41,883 bases of DNA from Terriglobia bacterium (GTDB lineage: Bacteria > Acidobacteriota > Terriglobia > Acidiferrales > UBA7541): the NCBI GenBank assembly GCA_020072765.1, contig JAIQGD010000025.1, forward strand, positions 1 through 41,883, read 5' to 3'. Below the pieces are notes generated by a model. That model was not told the DNA's origin. It was given only the letters and a program-made list of their open reading frames with translations, and made no database searches. The position numbers were made by a program, and so were the translations under genes. This document shows positions 15,753 through 24,802 of this stretch, piece by piece. Numbering within the stretch: the stretch's first letter is position 1; each line of letters opens with the position of its first letter.

Positions 15753-16913
15753 GTGATTGTCGGTGTCCCCAAAGAGAGTTTTCCGGGCGAGCGGCGGGTG
15801 GCGCTGGTCCCGTCGGTGATTGCAAACCTGGCCAAGGCCGGCCTGGAAGTGGCGATTGAGAGCGGGGCCGGGGTCGAGGCGGGCTATCCGGACGCCGCCT
15901 ACGCCGAAAAGGGCGGCAAGGTTCTCCCGAACCGCGCCGCGGTGTTCAGCACGGCGGATATCGTCGTGCAGGTGTTGTGCTACGGGTCGAACGACAAGAC
16001 GGGCAAGGCGGACGTTGCGCTGATGCGGCGCGATCAGGCGCTGATCGGGTTCCTGCGGCCGATGGGTTCGCGGGAAATCGTGCAGGAGCTGGCGGGCACG
16101 GGCGTGAGCGCGTTTGCGGTGGAACTGATGCCGCGCACGACGCGGGCGCAGAGCATGGACGCGCTTTCGTCGATGGCGACGGCCAGCGGATACAAGGCCG
16201 TGCTCATTGCCAGCGACATGCTGCCCCGGTTTTTCCCCATGCTGACGACCGCGGCGGGCACCATCACGCCAGCGCGCGTGCTGGTGATTGGCGCGGGAGT
16301 GGCGGGATTGCAGGCCATCGCGACGGCGCGGCGGCTGGGCGCGGTGGTTTCGGCGTACGACCTGCGGCCGGCGGTGAAGGAACAAGTGCAGAGCCTGGGC
16401 GGAAGGTTCGTCGAGCTGCCCATCGAGGCCAAGGACGCGCAGGACGCCGGCGGATACGCGCGGGCGCAGGATGAAGCGTTCTACGCGCGGCAGCGCGAGC
16501 TGCTGGGGCGCGTGGTGGCCGAAAGCGACGTGGTGATCACCACGGCGGTGGTGCCGGGGCAGAAGGCTCCGGTGCTGGTGACGGCGGAGATGGTGCGCGG
16601 GATGGCGCCGGGGTCGGTGATCGTGGACCTGGCGGCGGAGCGGGGCGGGAACTGCGAGCTGACGAAGTCCGAGGAAACGATCGTCACCAACGGCGTGAAC
16701 ATCATCGGGCGCATCAACCTGGCCAGCACGGTGCCGTACCACGCCAGCCAGCTGTACGCGCGCAACCTCACCAACTTCCTTCTGCACCTGACGAAGAAGG
16801 GCCAGCTCGAGATCAATCTGCAAGACGACATCATCCGGGAGACGCTGCTGACGCGGGGCGGGCAAGTGGCCAGCGCGCGGGTGCGGGAATTTTTCAAGAT
16901 TCCGGGGCAGTAA
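15753..16913 (+). CDS. pntA: NAD(P) transhydrogenase alpha subunit, part 1
   Basis: 386 residues beginning at GTG 15753 with GGGAGAAG upstream. This is the soluble NAD(H)-binding domain I, encoded separately as in three-subunit transhydrogenases. It shows the N-terminal VGVPKESFPGERRVALVP (residues 3-20), RAQSMDALSSMATASGYKAV at 131-150 and the Rossmann motif VLVIGAGVAG (176-185). With the two following genes it forms a membrane enzyme that couples hydride transfer between NADH and NADP+ to proton movement, supplying NADPH. The family resembles alanine dehydrogenase, but the downstream PntA2 and PntB remove the ambiguity. Confidence 0.95.
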   Translation: MIVGVPKESFPGERRVALVPSVIANLAKAGLEVAIESGAGVEAGYPDAAYAEKGGKVLPNRAAVFSTADIVVQVLCYGSNDKTGKADVALMRRDQALIGFLRPMGSREIVQELAGTGVSAFAVELMPRTTRAQSMDALSSMATASGYKAVLIASDMLPRFFPMLTTAAGTITPARVLVIGAGVAGLQAIATARRLGAVVSAYDLRPAVKEQVQSLGGRFVELPIEAKDAQDAGGYARAQDEAFYARQRELLGRVVAESDVVITTAVVPGQKAPVLVTAEMVRGMAPGSVIVDLAAERGGNCELTKSEETIVTNGVNIIGRINLASTVPYHASQLYARNLTNFLLHLTKKGQLEINLQDDIIRETLLTRGGQVASARVREFFKIPGQ

Positions 16914-16940
16914 CTGGAACAGCGTAAAGGAGAGAGCGCC

Positions 16941-17240
16941 ATGTCGGGCGATGTACTGATCAACAGCCTGTTCGTATTCATGCTGGCGGGCTTCATCGGA
17001 TTCGAAGTGATCCGCCGGGTTTCGCCGTTGCTGCACACGCCGCTGATGTCGCTGACCAACGCGCTGGACGCCATCGCAGTGGTGGGCGCCATCGTGCTGG
17101 TGGGCGAGGGGAAGAGCAAGCTGGCGACGATTCTGGGCACCATCGCGGTGGTGGCCGCCACCAGCAACATCGTGAGCGGATTCTACATCACCGACCGCAT
17201 GCTGAAGATGTTCAAAACCACCCGGCCGCAGAAACCGTGA
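16941..17240 (+). CDS. NAD(P) transhydrogenase alpha subunit, part 2 (membrane)
   Basis: 99 residues, with AAAGGAGAGAGCGCC before the ATG. There are three to four hydrophobic helices (about residues 5-22, 45-60 and 64-82), including the conserved SLTNALDAIAVVGAIVLVGE. It is the short membrane domain II piece that joins PntA1 to PntB. The gene starts 27 bp after pntA and its stop codon overlaps the possible GTG start of pntB, so translation is probably coupled. Confidence 0.93.
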   Translation: MSGDVLINSLFVFMLAGFIGFEVIRRVSPLLHTPLMSLTNALDAIAVVGAIVLVGEGKSKLATILGTIAVVAATSNIVSGFYITDRMLKMFKTTRPQKP

Positions 17241-17242
17241 CC

Positions 17243-18634
17243 ATGACACTCCCCACCTTCAATTACATGGAAGTTGTGTACCTGATTGCGACGGCGCTGT
17301 TCATCCTGTCGCTGAAATGGATGAGCGCGCCGACGACGGCGCGGCGCGGCGTATGGGCCGGCGAAGTCGGCATGCTGCTGGCGATCGTGGGCACGCTGTT
17401 CGAAAAGGGCATCATCGACTACCACTGGATTTTCATCGCCCTGGTGCTGGGCACGATTATCGGCGTGCCGCTCGGCCGGGTGGCGATGACGGCGGTGCCG
17501 CAGCGGACCGCGCTGAGCCACGCCTTCGGCGCCTGCTGCGTGACGCTGGTGGGCACCGCGGAGTTCTACCTGCGCTCGCCCAACGTGCCGAAGTTCATGA
17601 TGGCCGTGCTTTGCCTGGAAGTGATCCTGGGAGGCTTGACGTTCACCGGGAGCTTGATGGCGGCCGGGAAGCTGCAGGAGGTGCTGCCGCAGCGGCCCAT
17701 CACGTACAAGGGGCAGAACCTGGTCAACCTGGCGTTGCTGGCGGTGGCGATCGTGGTGGGCATCGTCCTCATCCTGCATCCCGAGCACAAGAATTTGTTT
17801 CCCGCGATGGTGGGCATCGCGCTCGTATTCGGCGTGCTGCTGATTATTCCCATCGGCGGCGCGGACATGCCGACGGTGATTTCGCTATTGAACTCCTACG
17901 CGGGACTTTCTGCGGCGGCGATGGGGTTCGTGCTCAATAGCAAGCTTTTGATTGTGGCGGGCGCGCTGGACGGGTCTTCCGGGTTCATTCTGTCGGTGAT
18001 CATGTGCAAGGCCATGAACCGGTCGTTCGCCAACGTGATTTTCGGGGCCTTCGGACAGGTCCAGGCCGCCGCCGCGGCGGGTGGTGAAGCGAAGACGGTG
18101 CGGAGCGCAACGGCGGAAGAAGCGGCGGCGATTCTGGGAGCGGCCAGCAGCGTGGTGATTGTGCCGGGCTACGGCATGGCCGTGGCGCAGGCGCAGCACA
18201 AGGTGCGCGAGCTGTTCGACGTGCTGACCAAGAAGGGCGTGGACGTGCGGTTTGGCATCCATCCGGTGGCGGGCCGCATGCCCGGGCACATGAACGTGCT
18301 GCTGGCCGAAGCGGACATCCCGTACGACCGCCTGAAGGAGATGGACGACGTCAACTCGGACCTGCCGCAGACCGACGTGGCGCTGATCATCGGGGCCAAC
18401 GACGTGACCAATCCGGCGGCGCGCACCGACACCAGCAGCCCCATCTACGGCATGCCCATCATTGACGTGGACAAGGCGCGCACGGTGATGGTGATCAAGC
18501 GCAGCATGAATCCCGGCTTCGCCGGCATCGACAACCCGCTGTATTACCTCGATCAGACGCTGATGCTGTTCGGGGACGCCAAGGCGTTCGTGGGCGATAT
18601 CGTCCGCGAGCTGTCGGGCAGCGGGGGGCACTAG
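17243..18634 (+). CDS. pntB: NAD(P) transhydrogenase beta subunit
   Basis: 463 residues from ATG 17243; an alternative GTG at 17237 overlaps the previous stop codon and would add two residues. The N-terminal half has about eight to nine membrane helices (domain II). The C-terminal NADP(H)-binding domain III carries VIVPGYGMAVAQAQHKVREL, GIHPVAGRMPGHMNVLLAEA and LIIGANDVTNPAAR, all diagnostic. It completes the proton-translocating transhydrogenase with the two upstream genes. There is no clear terminator after it, although a weak hairpin lies near 18680-18720. Confidence 0.95.
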   Translation: MTLPTFNYMEVVYLIATALFILSLKWMSAPTTARRGVWAGEVGMLLAIVGTLFEKGIIDYHWIFIALVLGTIIGVPLGRVAMTAVPQRTALSHAFGACCVTLVGTAEFYLRSPNVPKFMMAVLCLEVILGGLTFTGSLMAAGKLQEVLPQRPITYKGQNLVNLALLAVAIVVGIVLILHPEHKNLFPAMVGIALVFGVLLIIPIGGADMPTVISLLNSYAGLSAAAMGFVLNSKLLIVAGALDGSSGFILSVIMCKAMNRSFANVIFGAFGQVQAAAAAGGEAKTVRSATAEEAAAILGAASSVVIVPGYGMAVAQAQHKVRELFDVLTKKGVDVRFGIHPVAGRMPGHMNVLLAEADIPYDRLKEMDDVNSDLPQTDVALIIGANDVTNPAARTDTSSPIYGMPIIDVDKARTVMVIKRSMNPGFAGIDNPLYYLDQTLMLFGDAKAFVGDIVRELSGSGGH

Positions 18635-18839
18635 ACGTTGTTGCAGTTTGGTGTGTGGGCTGTCGCAGCATCTGCCCGGTCCTGCTTCGCGAGACCGGCC
18701 GCTACAAAACCGGCCTCCTTGGCTGACTCAGCAGCGATTCTGAAAGGTCGCGTAGCTGTGAGCGGGCGGCGCAGGTGATGGCCGCCCATTGTTTTTTGGG
18801 TGTGGACGGCCGCCTGCTGCGGTACCATCTCTTCCGCTG

Positions 18840-19280
18840 ATGAAACCCAAACCCGATCCAACCAGCCGGGCGTTTGTGCGCACGCTGGCGATTCGCACGA
18901 CGCGGCACACCGAGCTGCAGGATGTGACCGCCGCGGTGGAGGCGGCGGTTCGCGAGTCCGGCTGCACGGGCGGCATCTGCCACCTGTACGTCCCGCACAC
19001 CACCGCGGGAGTGCTGATCAACGAGGGCGACGATCCGGCGGTGGCCCGCGATATCGAGGCGACGCTGGACCGGCTGGTGCCGAGCGCGGGCAGCTACGCG
19101 CACACCGAAGGCAACGCCGATTCGCACATCAAGACGGCTCTGGTGGGTTCCTCGCAGGTGGTCTGGATTGAAGACGGGCGTCTGTCGCTGGGTCGGTGGC
19201 AGGCCGTGTTCTTCGCCGAATTCGACGGCCCGCGCTCCCGCGAGCTGCGCGTGAAGATCCTCCCCGACCGGGTTGCTTGA
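18840..19280 (+). CDS. YjbQ/UPF0047-family protein
   Basis: 146 residues from ATG 18840; an upstream in-frame start at 18789 would add a non-conserved 17-residue tail. Family features are visible: HLYVPHTTAGVLINEGDDP near 60-78, the YAHTEGNADSHIKTALVG segment near 98-115 with its histidines, and the final GRWQAVFFAEFDGPRSRELRV. Members are often annotated as secondary thiamine-phosphate synthases because some rescue thiE mutants at low activity; the true function is uncertain. The fold binds metal through the conserved His residues. It lies between pntB and era on the same strand. Confidence 0.9.
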   Translation: MKPKPDPTSRAFVRTLAIRTTRHTELQDVTAAVEAAVRESGCTGGICHLYVPHTTAGVLINEGDDPAVARDIEATLDRLVPSAGSYAHTEGNADSHIKTALVGSSQVVWIEDGRLSLGRWQAVFFAEFDGPRSRELRVKILPDRVA

Positions 19281-19357
19281 GTTTCGCCCGGCGCGCCCGC
19301 CGCTCACCGCAGAGACACTGAGAACTCAGGGCAAACAGGCGTACAATTCCTTCTAGC

Positions 19358-20266
19358 ATGCCTTTCAAGTCAGGATTCGTCGCCATTGTCGGCCGGCCCA
19401 ACGCCGGGAAGTCGACGCTCGTCAACACGCTGGTGGGCCACAAGGTTTCGATTGTTTCGCCGCAGCCGCAAACCACGCGCAACCGCATCCAGGGGATCGT
19501 GAACCGCGAGGACGCGCAGATCGTCCTGATCGACACGCCGGGAATCCACAAGCCCACGACGGTGCTCAGCCGCCAGATGATGGACGAGCTGGTGCACGCG
19601 CTGGAGGGCATCGACATCCTGTCGCTGATCGTGGACGCGTCGGTGGAGTACGGCGGGGGAGACCGGTTTTCCATCGAGTGGGTGCGCCGCTTTCAAGGGC
19701 CGGTGTTTCTGCTGCTGAACAAGATCGACCGCATCAGCAAGCCGCAACTGCTGCCGCTGATTGACCGCTACCAAAAGGAATTTGCGTTCGCCGAAGTGTT
19801 CCCCATCTCCGCGCAAACCGGGGAAGGTTGCTTCGATCTGGTAAAAGGATGGATGAACCTTCTGCCGGAAGCGCCGCCGTACTTTCCGCCGGACCAGTTC
19901 ACCGATCAGCCGGAGCGCTTCCTGGCCGCGGAGATTGTGCGCGAGAAAGCCATTCTGGCGACGCGCGAGGAGGTGCCGCACGCCATCGCCGTGCTGGTGG
20001 ACAGTTTCGAGGAGCGGAAGGACATCGTCAGGATTCGCGCCACGGTGTACGTCGAGCGGGAAGGGCAGAAGGGCATCCTGATCGGCAAGGGCGGCGAGAC
20101 GATGAAGAAGATCGGGACGAACGCGCGGAAAGAGCTCGAAACGATTTTGGGGACGAAGGTTTTTCTGGAGCTGTTCGTCAAAGTGCAGGCGAACTGGCGG
20201 CAGAGCGCCGCGCTGGTGCGGCAACTGGACTGGCACCGCCAGCTCGAACAACTGGCGGGGGAATAG
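19358..20266 (+). CDS. era: GTPase Era
   Basis: 302 residues, the normal length. G1 is GRPNAGKST at 12-20, the switch region QPQTTRNRIQGI, G3 DTPG at 59-62, G4 NKID at 121-124 and G5 SAQT at 151-154. The C-terminal KH RNA-binding domain includes EGQKGILIGKGGETMKKIG near 230-250. Era binds 16S rRNA and assists 30S subunit assembly, linking ribosome maturation to cell-cycle progression. TACAAT at 19342-19347, just upstream, is a possible -10 box without a good -35. Confidence 0.97.
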   Translation: MPFKSGFVAIVGRPNAGKSTLVNTLVGHKVSIVSPQPQTTRNRIQGIVNREDAQIVLIDTPGIHKPTTVLSRQMMDELVHALEGIDILSLIVDASVEYGGGDRFSIEWVRRFQGPVFLLLNKIDRISKPQLLPLIDRYQKEFAFAEVFPISAQTGEGCFDLVKGWMNLLPEAPPYFPPDQFTDQPERFLAAEIVREKAILATREEVPHAIAVLVDSFEERKDIVRIRATVYVEREGQKGILIGKGGETMKKIGTNARKELETILGTKVFLELFVKVQANWRQSAALVRQLDWHRQLEQLAGE

Positions 20267-20323
20267 CGAGCCGATTGCCGCGGGTCGTGGTGCGATCCGG
20301 CTCCCAGCCGGCCTGCCGGGTGT

Positions 20324-21682
20324 TTAGAGCGCTTTCGACGGGGCGATGCCGAGCGAGCGCATTTTGCGGTAGAGGTGGCTGCGCTCGAGGCCCAGCGCGG
20401 CGGCGGCGCGGGTCATATTCCAGCGGTGCTCTTCCAGCTTGCGCAGGACAAACTCCCGCTCGTAGGCCGAGCGGGCCTCGTGCAGGCTCTCGTAGGGCTT
20501 CTGCGGGCTCTTGGAAGCGCCTCGGAACAGCTCGGGCGGAAGATGATGCGGCTCGATGCGGGGCGACGGGCACATGATCACCAGCCGCTCGACCAGATTT
20601 TTCAACTCCCGCACGTTTCCCGGCCATGAATAGGCGAGGAGTACTTCGGCGGCCGGGGGCGCGAAGGTCTTCGATTTTTTGCCGTAGGCCTCGCAGAATT
20701 CCTTCACAAAATGCGCCGCCAGGATGGGAATGTCCTCGGTGCGTTCGCGCAGCGCCGGAACGTAGAAGGGGATCACGTTGAGGCGGTAGAAGAGGTCCTC
20801 GCGGAAGGCGTTGCGGGCGATTTCCTCCTCGAGTTTTTTGTTGGTGGCGGCGATCACGCGCACGTCGACCGTGACCGGGCGGTTCGAGCCCAGGGGCTCG
20901 ACGCGCTGCTCCTCGAGGACGCGCAGCACCTTGGACTGCGTCTTGACGCTCATGTCGCCCACTTCGTCGAGGAACAGCGTCCCGCCATCGGCCTTCTGGA
21001 ATTTCCCCACCTTGTCCTCGCTGGCGCCGGTGAAGCTGCCCTTGCGATGGCCGAACATTTCCGACTCGATCAGCTCTTCCGGAATGGCGGCGCAATTGAC
21101 CTCGACAAAGGGCATGGTGCTGCGGGGGCTGTGGGCGTGCAGCGCGCGGGCGACGAGTTCCTTTCCCGTGCCGCTCTCGCCGTAGATCAGGACGCGGCCG
21201 TTGGTGGGCGCGGTGAGGGCGATCTGTTGGCGGAGCGCCTTCATGGGGACGCTGGCGCCCAGAATCTGGTGGCGCTCCTCGAGTTGGGCGCGCAGGCGGC
21301 GGTTTTCGTCCTCCAGGCGGAGGTATTCGAGGGCGTTGCGCACGACCACCACCATTTTTTCGAGCGACAGCGGTTTTTCCACGAAATCGAAGGCGCCGAG
21401 CTTGGTGGCGCGCACGGCGGTTTCGATATTGGCATGGCCGGAGATCATGACGACCATGGGGGCGGCGTCCTGGGCCTGAAGGCGTTCGAGAGTTTCCAGG
21501 CCGTCGATTCCGGTGAGCCAGACGTCGAGCAGAATGAGGTCGAAGCGGCGGCGGGCCAATTCCTCCAGACACTGCTCGCCGGAAGAGGCGGCCTCGACGT
21601 CGTAGCCCTCGTCGCGCAGCAGGGCCCCGAGCGATTCGCGGATGCCGCTTTCGTCGTCGACAATCAATATGCTGGCTGGCAT
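20324..21682 (-). CDS. Sigma-54-dependent response regulator, NtrC/NtrX type
   Basis: 452 residues in three domains. The receiver domain (1-120) has the phospho-acceptor D53 in LILLDVWLTG and K103 in VEKPLS. The AAA+ sigma-54 activator domain (~140-380) has Walker A GESGTGKE (168-175), the sigma-54 contact loop as GSFTGA (215-220; the consensus is GAFTGA) and GGTLFLDEVGDM. A Fis-type helix-turn-helix closes the protein (NMTRAAAALGLERSHLYRKM). It would activate sigma-54 promoters when phosphorylated by the kinase encoded directly upstream, whose stop overlaps this start by one base (TAATG). The target genes are unknown; NtrX-like nitrogen or envelope control is the nearest analogy. Confidence 0.93.
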   Translation of the reverse strand: MPASILIVDDESGIRESLGALLRDEGYDVEAASSGEQCLEELARRRFDLILLDVWLTGIDGLETLERLQAQDAAPMVVMISGHANIETAVRATKLGAFDFVEKPLSLEKMVVVVRNALEYLRLEDENRRLRAQLEERHQILGASVPMKALRQQIALTAPTNGRVLIYGESGTGKELVARALHAHSPRSTMPFVEVNCAAIPEELIESEMFGHRKGSFTGASEDKVGKFQKADGGTLFLDEVGDMSVKTQSKVLRVLEEQRVEPLGSNRPVTVDVRVIAATNKKLEEEIARNAFREDLFYRLNVIPFYVPALRERTEDIPILAAHFVKEFCEAYGKKSKTFAPPAAEVLLAYSWPGNVRELKNLVERLVIMCPSPRIEPHHLPPELFRGASKSPQKPYESLHEARSAYEREFVLRKLEEHRWNMTRAAAALGLERSHLYRKMRSLGIAPSKAL

Positions 21683-23892
21683 TAGGCGTTCCTGGCTTTC
21701 TGTTTCTCGGATTTGGGCTCGGCCGGAGCGGTTGCTGCATCGGCGGCGGGGAGGCGAATCACGAATCGGGCTCCGGCGGGAAGATTGTCTTCAATGCGAA
21801 TGGCGCCGTTATGTTCGGCGACGATGCGGCTGGCGATGGCCAAGCCGAGGCCGGTGCCGCGGTCCTTGGTGGAAAATTGCGGCAAGAAGAGCTTTTCCTT
21901 GTCCACGGGGGAAATCCCGTGGCCGGTGTCGGCCACCGCGATCTCGACTGCATCTCCGTCGCTATCGGCGCGGGTCTGGACGCGCAACTGGCGCAGGGGC
22001 AGGCCCTCCATGGCCTCGGCGGCGTTGTCGATGAGGTTGGCGACGACCTGCCGCATCAACTCGGCGTCGGCCTTGACGGGCGGAAGGGAAGCGGCGAGTT
22101 CGGCGCGCACAGTGATGCCGTCGAGGCGTCCGTCGAAAAGACCGAGGGCGCCAGAGACAATGGCGTTGACGTCGGCGGGCGCGAGCCGCGCGGCCGGGAA
22201 GCGGGCGAAGCGCGAGAATTCGTCGACGAGAGACTTGAGCGTGTGCACCTCGCGCTCGATCAGGCTGGCGCACTCGGCGGTGAGGCGTTCGAATTCGGTG
22301 CGCGACGCTCCGGGCGCGGCGGGGGCGGCGCGCTCCAGATGGCGCAGCAGGCGCTGCGCGGAAAGCTGAATCGGGGTGAGAGGATTCTTGATTTCGTGCG
22401 CGATGCGCTGCGCCACTTCCTGCCAGGCGGCGGCCTTCTGCGCTTGCAGCAGGTCGGTGAGGTCGTCGATCACGACCACGAAGCCGGGGTTGGCCCGGCT
22501 GGGCCCCAGCGAGCTGACCGTGACGGCGGCGCGCACCAGGCGGCCGCTGGCGGCGATTTCCAGCTCTTGCGAAGCAGCGCCCATGCGCACCGACCGGCGC
22601 ATCAGGTAGAGGACGGCGCTCGATGCCTCCTCGCCGAGCAAGTCGGACAGGGTGCGCGCCTGGGGCGCGTACGGGCCCAGGATGGTGGCGAGCGCGCGAT
22701 TGACGCTGGCCACGTTGCCGGAAGCGTCGAGCGAGACCACGCCGGTGGGAATGTTTTCGAGGATGGCCTCCATCAATTTGCGGCGGCGCTCGCGCTCCTC
22801 GACGGCTTGCTCGAGGCTTTGCGTGAATTCGTTGATCTGGCGCCGCCCTTCGCCCAACTGCTCGGTCATGCGGTTGAAGGAGCGGACCAGAGTGCCGAGC
22901 TCGTCCTGCGCCTGCACGCCGATGCGATGGTCGAAATTGCCGCGCGAGATTTCGCGGGTGGCTTCGGCCAGGGCCTGGATGGGCACGGTCACCTGCTTGG
23001 AGAGAAACAGGGCCACCCAGGTTGTGGTGAAGACCAGCAGCAGGGTGATCAGCGACAGGGCGGCCAGAATGACGCGCTTATAGGAGCGCAATTGCTGCCG
23101 CTGCTGCTGGTAGATGCGCGTTTGCGTTTCGATCTCGTTGTAGCGCTGGAGGAAGGCGGCTGGGACGGCGCGGGCCACGACGACCGTGCCGGTCCGGCAG
23201 GGCGCCCGGTCGGCGATATAGGTGAGATGCTCGCTAGCCCAAATCTCCGCGCCGGTCGGGAGCGTGCGCGCCAGCCTGGGCGATTCCGGCGCCCGGCCGG
23301 AAGAATCCGATCGGGCGGATACCATGGCTCCGATGGACTGATCTGGATTGATGAACCAGAGCGCGTCGGCATCCGGTGCGGCGCGGTGCAGTGCGTCGTT
23401 CGAGGCCACATGCTGTTGGTCGATCAGCGCGCAGGCGGATTGGGCCTGCTGCGACATGCGGGCATGTCCCCGAGTTGTGAAGTCGTCCACGAGCGCCCGG
23501 CTCTGCTCGTTGGCAATTTCGAGCGGCCGGGGGAACCAGGTGTTTAGAGTGCGGTTCACCAGCGCGTAGCTGAAGAAGAACAGAAACACGATGGGGAGCA
23601 GCGAGACGCCCATCGCGCCCAGCACCATCTTCACCTTGAAGCGCGAGCCCATGTGGCCGCTGCGACGCTCCGCCCAGAGCCGCACCAGGGTCCGCCCCAG
23701 GATCAGGCTGAAGATCAGCAGGGCCACGGCGATGAACAGGGAGAGGGCGAAGAAAACGACGAAAGCGTTTCCCTGTTCGGGGCGCACCGTGACGTTGAGC
23801 GAGCCCAGGGTGACGACCGCCGCGGTCAGCAGCGCGACGACCACGCCTCCGACCGTGAGCCAGACGTCGCGCTTCCATTTGGGGGGCTGCAC
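21682..23892 (-). CDS. NtrY-type membrane sensor histidine kinase
   Basis: About 736 residues from GTG 23892, chosen for the GAGGAGG about 10 bases upstream; a GTG at 23940 would add 16 residues and overlap the previous gene more. The N-terminus has three membrane helices (about 11-34, 42-66, 87-112), an extracytoplasmic region to ~274 and a fourth helix at 275-297. HAMP (~298-350) and PAS (~375-480) domains follow, then HisKA with the phosphorylated His499 in AHEIKNPLTPIQLSAQR and the HATPase domain (ANLIDNAAEAM, DTGHGISP, GTGLGLAIASRI). This order matches NtrY. It should phosphorylate the overlapping downstream regulator; the signal it senses is unknown. Confidence 0.92.
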   Translation of the reverse strand: MQPPKWKRDVWLTVGGVVVALLTAAVVTLGSLNVTVRPEQGNAFVVFFALSLFIAVALLIFSLILGRTLVRLWAERRSGHMGSRFKVKMVLGAMGVSLLPIVFLFFFSYALVNRTLNTWFPRPLEIANEQSRALVDDFTTRGHARMSQQAQSACALIDQQHVASNDALHRAAPDADALWFINPDQSIGAMVSARSDSSGRAPESPRLARTLPTGAEIWASEHLTYIADRAPCRTGTVVVARAVPAAFLQRYNEIETQTRIYQQQRQQLRSYKRVILAALSLITLLLVFTTTWVALFLSKQVTVPIQALAEATREISRGNFDHRIGVQAQDELGTLVRSFNRMTEQLGEGRRQINEFTQSLEQAVEERERRRKLMEAILENIPTGVVSLDASGNVASVNRALATILGPYAPQARTLSDLLGEEASSAVLYLMRRSVRMGAASQELEIAASGRLVRAAVTVSSLGPSRANPGFVVVIDDLTDLLQAQKAAAWQEVAQRIAHEIKNPLTPIQLSAQRLLRHLERAAPAAPGASRTEFERLTAECASLIEREVHTLKSLVDEFSRFARFPAARLAPADVNAIVSGALGLFDGRLDGITVRAELAASLPPVKADAELMRQVVANLIDNAAEAMEGLPLRQLRVQTRADSDGDAVEIAVADTGHGISPVDKEKLFLPQFSTKDRGTGLGLAIASRIVAEHNGAIRIEDNLPAGARFVIRLPAADAATAPAEPKSEKQKARNA

Positions 23893-23894
23893 GA

Positions 23895-24692
23895 CTAGCG
23901 GCCCTCCTCGAGGTAGCGTCCCAGGGGGCACTGGCCGCACAGCGGCTGCTGCGTGCGGCAGAAGTTTTTGCCCGTGGTTACGATCAAGGCGTGAAATTCG
24001 TTGAAGCGCCGCGCGTCACCGGGGAACTGGCGCTCGAATATCCAGCGCATCTGGTCGTAGGTGGTTTTTTCGCCGGCCCAGCCGTGGCGCACGAGCAGGC
24101 GCTTGGTGTAGGCATCCACGACAAAGACGCCGTGGCCGCCGGCATACAGCAGGATCGAGTCGGCGGTCTCCGGGCCGATGCCGAAAACGCTCAGCAGTTT
24201 CTCGCGCAGCTCCGGTGTGGGCGTGCGGAACATGCGCGGAAGCGAGCCGCGGTATTCCGCGCGCAGAAACGTGCAGAACGCCTTCAGTTTGCGCGCCTTT
24301 TGCCGGAAATAGCCCGAGGAACGGACCAGCGTTTCCAGGCGCCTCAGCGGCACCTTCTCGATTGCCGCGGGGGAGAGCAGGCCGGCGGAGCGCAGATTGG
24401 CGATGGCGCGCTCGACGTTGGTCCAAGCCGTGTTTTGGGTCAGGATGGCGCCGACAATCACCTCAAAGGAGGTTTTGGCGGGCCACCATTGTTGGGGTCC
24501 GAAGGCGGTGAATAGAGCGTTGTAGTAGTCGTCGAGCGGGGGATGCGTATTTTCAGGCGCATGGGCGGCTAACGATTGGACGGAGGCGCTGCGCCGCTCC
24601 GGGCGGCTCAGGCGGCGCTCTTGGCGCGCGTCAATTACTGGACTGGCCAGGTGGGGGTCGGATTCCGCCGCAGTTGGGAACCTGGAGGCCAT
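23895..24692 (-). CDS. Endonuclease III-family DNA glycosylase (MagIII-like)
   Basis: Up to 265 residues; the first ~45 are poorly conserved and the true start may be downstream. The core has FEVIVGAILTQNTAWTNVER, the helix-hairpin-helix FGIGPETADSILLYA and the catalytic Asp in VVDAYTKRL. The lysine used for AP-lyase activity in endonuclease III (GVGRKTA) is Glu here (GIGPETA), so a monofunctional glycosylase like the 3-methyladenine enzyme MagIII is more likely than a true Nth. The C-terminal cluster is C-x6-C-x2-C with no fourth Cys, so a standard 4Fe-4S site looks incomplete. The stop codon lies 2 bp before the preferred kinase start, so these genes are probably co-transcribed. Confidence 0.85.
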   Translation of the reverse strand: MASRFPTAAESDPHLASPVIDARQERRLSRPERRSASVQSLAAHAPENTHPPLDDYYNALFTAFGPQQWWPAKTSFEVIVGAILTQNTAWTNVERAIANLRSAGLLSPAAIEKVPLRRLETLVRSSGYFRQKARKLKAFCTFLRAEYRGSLPRMFRTPTPELREKLLSVFGIGPETADSILLYAGGHGVFVVDAYTKRLLVRHGWAGEKTTYDQMRWIFERQFPGDARRFNEFHALIVTTGKNFCRTQQPLCGQCPLGRYLEEGR

Positions 24693-24802
24693 GGGATGTG
24701 ACGATAGCGGGAGTAGCGTGACAAGTCAAGGCGCAGTGTTGTAGAGAAGCCACATTCTGTGGCGAATGCGCAGCGGTGATTAAGATTTCCCGAGGCGGTT
24801 TC

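Noticed and set aside
18635-18839. Hairpin near 18680-18720 (CCGGTC...GACCGG) as a pntB terminator or REP element
   Set aside because: The stem is short, there is no T-run, and it does not match the palindrome families in the window.
20178-21740. 520-codon open frame overlapping the sigma-54 regulator on the same strand
   Set aside because: It is the neighbouring reading frame of a GC-rich gene; the regulator frame has all the domain motifs.
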